This document shows, in pieces, positions 45,451-55,599 of a stretch of 64,000 nt of DNA (the first letter of the stretch is position 1; the number at the start of each line of letters is the position of its first letter). This DNA comes from Brachyhypopomus gauderio (lineage: Eukaryota > Chordata > Actinopteri > Gymnotiformes > Hypopomidae): assembly GCF_052324685.1 (NCBI RefSeq), contig NW_027506963.1, positions 186,001 to 250,000 of the forward strand, read 5' to 3'. Below the pieces are notes generated by a model that saw only the letters and a list, made by a program, of their open reading frames with translations, was not told where the DNA came from and did no database searches. A program made the position numbers and the translations under genes.

Positions 45451-45572
45451 CTACAGTTTTGCTTGTGGGGTTGTGTGATAGAGATGTTGCTGTAGAAAGG
45501 CCAGAATTTTTTCCCATGAGTCCTCTTGGGCATCTGCATGCGGTTTGGTCTGTCCACCCCAGAGCAGGAGCA
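45451..45572 (-). CDS. BAAT/ACOT copy B, last exon
   Basis: Acceptor attatag, then [20 protein letters not shown] and [20 protein letters not shown], stop TAG at 45453-45451. Phase 1 start fits exon 49936-49795. Confidence 0.85.
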
Positions 45573-48500
45573 CTATAATCACACACACACACACAAGATC
45601 TGGGCATATACACATCATAACAATATCAGGGTACAAGTGCAATATCACGTGTAGTGATGGGCCGATCCAGTGTTTTTCAGTTACGATCTGATACCGATAT
45701 ATAACTGCCAATACCGATAGCGACACCGATACAAATACCGATACAAGAGCTCTTTAGTTCAGGGGATCTCAACTGGTCTGTCTCATCCCGGGTCCTACAT
45801 TTTCTCATCGTCATAAAGTCGTGACCCAATTTTATACAGAACATTATAATGTTATAACAAATTAAAAGGGTAAACAATTGGTGGTTACCATGGCAACAGG
45901 ATTGGTTTGCATGCTGGGCTCCAGACAAATAAATTACTCAAGGAGCCAGTAGGTCCTAAAAGGAAAAAATCAGGCACCAATAACTTTTTCTAGGCGCCAT
46001 AATAATATACAAACTAATAAGCAACAGATCAACTGTTATTTAGGATCTCTGCCATCCAACATGTCTTTGTCTTCCTTGTAACTGGTTAAGTTGGTTTCAT
46101 GTTCGCATATTCGGAATTAGGCATGTTATTTTAAATGTTACCGTCTACAAATTACCTTAACATGGACGGTGGTTGTAAAGGCAATAATTCTGCAATAATT
46201 TCAATAGTTTTTAAATTATTCTTCATAAGATAAAAACAAGTTGTATACATATTAAGGTCATTTGTAGACGGTGCCTTAGACGTTGCAGTGGTGACAGGAG
46301 CAGGGCTCTAGAGTGCGACTTCATAAATTTTGTCATAGTTTGTCAACAAACATTTTTTTCATGACGAAAACTAAATAAAAACTATACGAAGGGATAAAAA
46401 CAATGATTAAATTAATGGACATTTTCATTAACTAATAAAAACGAGACGAAAATATTGGCCAGCGACGACATCCAATCAGACCTGATTTATTTTGAGAAAG
46501 GTAGGGATAAGTTAAGGAGAGATCCAACCATAACTATTTTAGCGTACACGGAGAGGCGGGACAAACCGGGTTACTGTCCAATCAGAACTAAAGTCTTCAC
46601 ATCGCTCAGAACCTGGGAAGACCATACTAGCCTGTGAACTGTGGTCACTCATGAAATTCAACTCCAAGTTAACTCGACAACGTCAGCAGGGAGAAAGATG
46701 AGCGGCGATATATGGACACATTTCTCCTTTGACTTTGAGAAAAACAAGTCGGTGTGTAAACCATGTGGGACGACGACGTCGGGAAAAATGCGACAAATGA
46801 AACGACATCTGCGGGCTATGGCATTGCTGTTTTTACGGCACACCATTTTATATAAAATGTAATATGTATTGTTCATAACAAACTCCATATGTTTTTAGGT
46901 AGAGCGTGCCTACTGGTCTTCAATGTTTTGTTATTGTTATGCTCAATAGCTACAAGTTCAGGTCAATAAAGTTGTTTGGAAATCTGTTTTTGTATATATT
47001 GCACATACAAACAATAATATTATGTAACTGGTTATTAAATTTCATTTTGTGCAAGTGTATATAATGACCATTTATATTTTAGTCAACTAAATTCTAATGA
47101 TAATTAGTCGACTAAAACTAAAAACAACTCCAATGACTAATTTATGACCAAAACTAAATTACATTTTAGTCAAAAGACTAAGACTAAAACTAAATCAGAA
47201 ATTGCTGTCAAAATTAACACTGCTCCCCTCTGCCTTTCACCGGCAGGCAGCAGCACACAGATCATCAGATGAGGCAGAGATGATAATCAAGTTTAACGTT
47301 GCCTACAATATTGCAAAAGAAGAACTTCCCTTCACTAAATTCAAGTCAGAAATAATTCTTCAGAAGAAAAATGGCTTGAATGTAAACCCAACGTACAGCA
47401 ATGATGTCGTGTGCAACAAATTGTTAGTTACTTATTTACAAATCAATATTGTCTATATGGACAGCAATAAAAAAAGTGAAACCGGTAAAACTGCGGTGTT
47501 AAATGTGATGCAGTCGAAAAATTTGGGTGCACCTAACTTGTGCTGTTGGACCTAAGAAAAAAAGTTAGATGTTTACATCATCTATTCATGATGTAAACAA
47601 AGTTGTAGATGTTTGTCTTTTGGCACTTTTAACTTAGTTATTGAAGAAAGAATTCTGAATATGCGAATGTGAAATGAAATTTACCAAGTTGGGAGCTGCA
47701 GCATATCGGTTAACTTTTAAAATACAAACTCAAAAGAAAATGGTGGATATTTTTACAATGACAAAAAAACCTAACCCATAAAAACCCATGTTGTATCACC
47801 TGTCGCCACTGACGAGTGAAATAATTATATTACTTGCAAGTTAATACACTGCTCAAAAAATAAACGATCAAATAACATCCTAGATCTGAATGAATGAAAT
47901 ATTCTCATTGAATACTTTGTTCTGTACAAAGTTGAATGTGCTGACAACAAAATCACACAAAAATCATCAATGGAAATCAAATTTATTAACCAATGGAGGC
48001 CTGGATTTGGAGCCACACACAAAATTAAAGTGGAAAAACACACTACAGGCTGATCCAACTTTGATGTAATGTCTTTAAAACAAGTCAAAATGAGGCTCAG
48101 TATTGTGTGTGGCCTCCACGTGCCTGTATGACCTCCCTACAACACCTGGGCATGCTCCTGATGAGGTGGTGGATGGTCTCCTGAGGGATCTCCTCCCAGA
48201 CCTGGACTAAAGCATCCGCCAACTCCTGTGGTGCAATGTGACGTTGGTGGATGGAGCGAGATGTCCCAGATGTGCTCAATCGGATTCAGGTCTGGGGAAC
48301 GGGCGGGCCAGTCCATAGCTTCAATGCCTTCATCTTGCAGGAACTGCTGACACACTCCAGCCACATGAGGTCTAGCATTGTCCTGCATTAGGAGGAACCC
48401 TGGGCCAACCGCACCAGCATATGGTCTCACAAGGGGCCTGAGGATCTCATCTCAGTACCTAAGGGCAGTCAGGCTACCTCTGGTGAGCACATGGAGGGCT

Positions 48501-51500
48501 GTGCGGCCCTCCAAAGAAATGCCACCCCACAACATTACTGACCCACTGCCAAACCGGTCATGCTGAAGGATGTTGCAGGCAGCAGATCGCTCTCCACGGC
48601 GTCTCCAGACTCTGTCACGTCTGTCACATGTGCTCAGTGTGAACCTGCTTTCATCTGTGAAGATCACAAGGCGCCAGTGGCGAATTTGCCAATCCTAATG
48701 TTCTCTGGCAAATGCCAAGCGTCCTGCACGGTGTTGGGCTGTGAGCACAACCCCCATCTGTGGACGTCGGGCCCTCATACCATCCTCATGGAGTTGGTTT
48801 CTAACCGTTTGTGCAGACACATGCACATTTGTGGCCTGCTGGAGGTCATTCTGCAGGGCTCTGGCAGTGCTTCTTCTGTTCCTTCTTGCACAAAGGCGGA
48901 GGTAGCGGTCCTGCTGCTGGGTTGTTGCCCTCCTACGGCCTCCTCCACGTCTCCTGGTGTACTGGCCTGTCTCCTGGTAGCGCCTCCAGCCTCTGGACAC
49001 TACACTGACAGACCTTCTTGCCACAGCTCGCCTACCTGAGCCACTTGTGTGGGTTGTAGAGTCTGTCTCATGCTACCACGAGTGTGAAAGGACCACCAAC
49101 ATTCAAAAGTGACCAAAACATCAGCCAGAAAGCATAGGTACTGAGAAGTGGTCTGTGGTCCCCACCTGCAGAACCACTCCTTTATAGGGGGGGTCTTGCT
49201 AATTGCCTCTCATTTCTACCTGTTGTCCTGTTCCATTTGCACAACAGCAGGTGAAATTGATTCACAATCAGTGTTGCTTCCTAACTGAACAGGTTGGTTT
49301 CACAGAAGTGTGGTTGACTTGGAGTTATATTGTGTTGTTTAACTGTTCCCTTTATTTTTTTGAGCAGTGTATTTTGGGTCACAATTGCGACCATTTTAGT
49401 CACAGTCTGGAGCCCTGGCATGTGTCTCTGCCTTTTCTCAAGATAAAAGACGAGTACAAAATTAGAAGAATAGACTATTACATTTTTTACAAGCTGTCTG
49501 TGACCCACCAGTTGAGAATCACTGTTTTAGTTCATTATCACGGTCATTTTTCAGCCAGCTGCAGACTGAAGCTGCTGGGGGTTGAAGGTAAACTGTGGAG
49601 TCCGGATCACTGGAACATTTCGTGTTAACGTTACGGCACATTTATTGTCCAGCTGAAGTTGCAGACTGGATAATGGATCGGTAAGTAGATCGGCCGCATT
49701 CGGCAGATATCCGATATGTTAAATTACGTAATTATCAGCCCCGATACCGATATTATATCGGATCGGTCGCATCTCTAATTACGTGTACACGTACCTTTTT
49801 CTTTGCCATCTTGCAGTATGAAGTTGGTGGCCCGGTGGTGTGGTGTGTATGGTGGCTCAATCAGGTGACCTGCCTCAGGGTAGATGAGGACTTGGAGCAG
49901 ATGAAGATTTCCTGCCTTTTCCATTATCTGTTGAATCTATGGGAAGTGGACAATAGATGGTGCTAAACAAACAATGGGTTATAGCTCAACTCCAAACACC
50001 TGGTAAAGTATAAGGGAACACAAAACTCAAGACTATTCTCTGTCCTATTTTTGAGATGGTGGAGCTATCTTCCACTAGATGCTTGGACTGCAGAGTCTCT
50101 TGTCTTCAAACATAGACTGAAGACTCATCTGTTTGTTGAGTACTTAATTAAATGAGCACTAACTCGGCAGATAGCACTTGCTGTCCTTGTTCTTAAATTG
50201 TATGTTTCTGTCTATGGTTATTTGTGCTTCTTGGTACAGGTTTTAATTCCTGTGTTGGTAGTTGTAGTGATACAAGGTTTGAGTGTAAACATATCACTCT
50301 CAGACATGGCAAAACACTTGGACTACCAGCAAGCTGTCAAAATACTGCTGTTTAGCTAGCATTCTTAGCAGTTGCAGAAAAAGGTGTAACAACAAATATT
50401 AGCCTGGTAGTTTTCCAGGAAACTAAAAACATTTAAGGACTATATGAAGTCAAAAGGCAAAACTGCAATTAAAATACACATGATGTAGTGCACATGAAAC
50501 ATAACTCCACATACTGGTTATTTTGAATTACATTGGTTACAGTCTGTACCAATGTAATTCAAACAGACTTTAGAACACTTTGTAGTGATTTTGCACATGA
50601 ACTCTGAAATGTCTAATCTGTTGAATTTGACCAATATATAAATACTAAACATTTAAATCTACAGCCCTCTTCACCACTTTATATGAACATTAACACAGAT
50701 ATACAGATTTGTCTCGTCATGGACAACTACCCTGTATGATATGCACATCCTGTCAGCCTCTTATAACAGTCGAAATTATTTGGGTAGTCCACCATTGAAT
50801 TAAGAGTGGTTCACCATGGAAAAATACCCAGCCATCAGGGGTTCTGTGGTAAAAAACTGTGGTCAGAAAGGGCTAAATCATGACACACATTCTGAATCAC
50901 AGCAGAAGGAGTATAGACTTTAATTGTAGACATACAAGAGTTTCTATATTGAGTGTTATAAAGTGGCTGCTGAGTATTCACCAAGCAGCTGGTTGACTAC
51001 CAGACTGCCAACTGACCTATGCACCCACTGACATAAGGACTGATTCCCATTGTTGTACTGTGCCTGCAAGAGGGGTCTCTGTGTGGTAGCTAGCCTGGTA
51101 AGTTAACAAAAGACACAAAGTGCCCTCAAACCTACTTTGCACAACATTGAAAATCCCAGATAATCACTTTGTCGATTCTTAATGTGAATGTATTAATAAA
51201 CCAGCTAACACACAAGCTATCATAACTCATTATATTTTTTGCCAGTAGGCTGCTCTGCTGTCAAAATCAACCTAGATCACATTTTTAGAACATAAAATCG
51301 TTTATCTTAGTTATAGTCCTGTTTGGAAATGGAAGGTTAACCCCTTTGTGCAGCTACATTCCAGCGGCCATTTTTAAAATTCCTCAGATGCCTGACATAG
51401 TCCACTATAAAACTAGATATCTCAAGTTGTACATATATGAAAATGATCATTCATTCAAGACTTTTTAAGGACCCGCGGGTACCCTGAGATGGCTGAAAAT

Positions 51501-54500
51501 CGGTATGCAGGATGTTATACTAGTTAAAAAAAATACAATCAGTGTGTTGTGTTTGCGTTTTAAGAATTTTCGTGTACTAACAGTGACATGAGTCAGTGGT
51601 CACTATGCAACATAAAATACATCAGTATTACTAGAACAAATAAAACATTATACTGTGTACTATAGGTTATGTATGTATATTATGGCACACGGGTATCATC
51701 TTACATCTTCAGCAGATTCCAGAGTGGGCCAGCTCTGATCATCACCACCAACCACCAACAGCACTGGACAAGTTATCTGGCCAACCTGTGTGTTATACTG
51801 TACTTCATTATGGGCAAAAAGATACAAACACATGTGTACAAACCTGTACACATTCAGATACACACAAAATATGATACACACCCATTCGTCATTAACAATA
51901 TTCTGCAGTAAAACAAACTACACTGAAGCACAATATAGTAAATAAACATATATTTTACATTATTATAATAATCATCATGTAACTTACATCCACTTTCAAA
52001 CTAGGATCTGTTGGGATTGGCAGGATAATGTCTCTCCAGATGAGCTGATTATTCTCTACCCGCATTTTATTTACACATCTAAAAGTCAGAAAAAAAATGT
52101 CAAAATTTCTTTAAAAAAAGCAAAAAATAAATAAAAAATAAAAAACATAAATCATAAATCACATATCTTGGAAAGAGACATATCTGCATTGTCACTGATA
52201 TACTGAGGGCAAAGCCTAAGCTCGTCTTGGCCTCAACCAGAGACCGTATATATAATGGACGGTACGTCACCGTTGACTGCCATTGTGAATTTTTGAAGCC
52301 ACCAAGATGGCCGCACGGACGCTCTCATCTTGGATGCGCTTGCGCAGTAGATGAAAATTGGAGACAGAGCATGCGCATTAGAACTGCTAGGCAGGACAGT
52401 ATTTCCGCCCCAACTCTGATCACATTCGTTAGGATACCCCCACCAGTATAGACGGGGTCGAGCATACGGACTGTGCCACCTAGCTAGCTACTACTGAACA
52501 AAAATATTGTTTCACTTAACACTAGGACTGCAAACGCCACAAAAATCTTCACGAGGAAAATCAGCCACCGAGTAGCCCACTTTCCTGCTGTGAGGCGATT
52601 AGTGCCCTTTGTCTTGCTAATGACATGGTACGTGTTGGAATCGCTGACCCCCACTCTCCTTTCCAAGGAAATCTAACTTGGCCAGCTCATCTGTATAGCA
52701 CTTTTGACTAGTGTTGTCACGATACTAAGAATTACAACTTCGATACAATACTTTAAAAAGTATTGAAATTCGATACGATTTTCGATACCAAAGTCAGATA
52801 CTGTGCTCATTTCCGTTTTAAAGGCTTTTTATTTATTTTTTATAAACAAACAAATGAATATTGTATTTTGTTTCACAAATGTCAAATAAATAAAAGGTGT
52901 AGTCCCTACCACATTAAAACAGAAAAATAAATAATTGCACATTAATATAAATTAACATAAATAATACTAGTGCACTCTGGAATTCACATTTAGAAGTTAA
53001 AAAAGGCTAGTGCAAAACGTGTATTTTAAGTATACTTTAAACAACTTTAACTCTTTATGTAACTAAAACTTCAGTATTAGAGTTCAGTATTCATAGATGA
53101 TTGATCCATTGTAGTACGATCACTTTTTTTCTCCCTGTATGCTGTCGCACTTACGGCTCTTAAACCAAGAATATGACATTTGCTAGAGTACCATAATTGG
53201 ACACATAATTTTGTAAGCTATAATACTAGAAATGGGAATAATCACCAACCTCTTGGAATGTTTTGTACAAATATGCGTGCCTTCAGGTGTTTGGCCAGAT
53301 TCGTTGTGTTAAGTTAGGTTTAAACTTTCGCGAGTGACCGTAGCGCGCAAGTCCGCACACCTTGTCCGCGTGCTTGAAAATGCTTGAAACAAATAGCTGT
53401 CTGACTGAACCGTTCTTTTGTATTACGTTAACAAATACGAGCCTCTTGTAATTCTAGGACGAAACATGAGAGAACGTGAAGACGTTAAAATTGGGCGTTT
53501 TGAAAATAAACAACCATTAAATAATGTGATAAAAAAGCGAATAATTTCGAGTATATGTATACATATTTAACTAAAGTTTAACGTGCTGGGAAATATTGAA
53601 ATGGACCTTGAAAGTGACGTACAAGTGCTTTAATTCCACCTTGTTGGTGTATGAACCCTACAAACATGACTGTTCATTGCGCTGCGGCGCGCGCTAAGTT
53701 ACAAAATTCTAAAAAGGTGCACGACCTCGCGAATTGACAGCGCGCGAGGCTACCGCGATTACATCATTTTCGCCGCGCAGACCCTCGCGCTGCTCGCGGC
53801 GCGTCAAGTATAAACCAGGCTTTAGCGCCCTTCGTTGAAATGTTCCGAATGCACCGCCTGCAAACTGGCTTGTTCATGTCCTTCGGTTTTCCATCTGTAT
53901 CTGCTTCGAATCCAAAGTATTTCCACACAGCACTTCTGCTGCTTTCCTTGCTTAATTAAGACGGGCTGCGAACACACTGCGTTTGTTTTAGCTGCCATTT
54001 CAGCATTACCAACTGTTCTGTGCATTACGGCACCTTGGGTGGGTCAAACGAAAGCGCATTTTATGTCAAAAGAATCGATTGGCTCCTTTGGTTGGTACAG
54101 CTTTAAAGCACCATTTGCAGACCGGTTTTGATGTGTCCACGGGGTTGCCATGACTGTCTGAAATGTATGCAAATAATTCCATATTTCGCTTCGTGCGTGT
54201 AGTTTTTCAACAAGCTGAGGACGGTCCGCAATATTGCTTGTATTATCAGCCATCGTACACGGTTTCTTCTTATTCTGCAGAGAGGAGGCAAGCGCTGCAC
54301 TGCTGTACACGCACACTGCCCCCGTGTGGCACTCTTTGGAAATAATGCTCTTAAAAAAAAAAAAAAAAAAAAACGCACTTAGTCCTATAGCACCGATACT
54401 ACGCAAACTGGGTATAGTACCGTTTTTAATGACGAAGTATCGCGATACTACTCTAGTATCGGTATACCGTGCAACACTACTTTTGACACAGCTTCAAGAA

Positions 54501-55563
54501 GCAGTTCAAAGTTACAACCTGTGAATCTATCTTTCTTTATAGCGCAAAGGTAATTATTCCTATGCTGAATTCCTATGCTGAAAATAAGAATCCTTTGGTT
54601 TGAATCGCGCTTAGCACAAAACATTCAAACAAAACTAGGACAAAACTAGACTGCTCAATGAACTAAGTTATAGTCACTGTAACTCACTAATATTATCTGT
54701 AGCGTCTTTATGCGTGTGCAAACAAGGGGACTGGGAATTTGGCACAACACGTTTGTTTCTCCGTCGTGCCTGCTGCTTGCATGTGCTAAATGAAAATGAG
54801 CACTTTCTTCTTTGATTTACAACTTTGACCTACCACCTGATTCACTTTCTGCTCCGCCCCCTGACAGGTGAAGAAACATCTACAGAAAAGCTGCTCCTCA
54901 TTATAAGCTGCATAATTCAAATCATGGGGGAAAAAGTAGCGGCTTATAGTCCGGAAAGTACGGTAACTTAATTTATTCATTGTGGAAGTACATTTTGTAG
55001 GACAGAAATTACAATATTAAAACATACTAAAAATCTCTTTTCAGCTTAATTTTTTCTTTATTTTGTAAAACTGTTTTGTAAAAGCAACAGTACACATGTG
55101 GTCATGTGTCATGAATTACATCATAGCTGTAATTTAGTCGAACGTGATAATGTTCCCTCTCTAATATGTAAATCTATTCTATAATAAGAAATAATTTGAG
55201 TGCTTACTTGGTCACGTTGTCAAAGGTTTCATCCCATGACTTTGTGACTACTGGAGTATGACTGCCATTAACGCACACACAACACTGGGGCTACACACAA
55301 ACACAAATGCACAAACACCCATGTAAATGCACATACACAAAAATTATTACAATTTGTGCATCTGTGGTTGTATTATTTATGCTTATTTGGTGGCAGTACA
55401 TGAAACAAAAGATAAAGCGTGTGTTTAAGGGAAACTCACTTTGATGACTTTGGAGTTGGCGGCCATGGAGAGGGTGACAGACGTGCCAAACGAGAGACCA
55501 AACAGAGCCAATCTGTCTCTCTGCACCATGGCATGATTCTGCAGGATCTGATATGCCATCTAC

Positions 55564-55599
<36 letters not shown>

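Larger units (their letters stand above)
43744..52171. repeat. Segmental duplication unit B (direct copy of 20439-32731)
   Basis: Same order as unit A, with the five A-specific elements missing and a Tc1 element (47847-49369) plus a composite insert (46301-47575) added. It contains exons 6-9 of BAAT/ACOT copy B on the - strand. Confidence 0.93.

Noticed and set aside
46641..46862. Independent zinc-finger gene
   Set aside because: The BED-finger fragment is short, interrupted and inside a hAT-type insert.
48560..49039. Plus-strand frame of 159 codons
   Set aside because: It is the antisense shadow of the Tc1 transposase.
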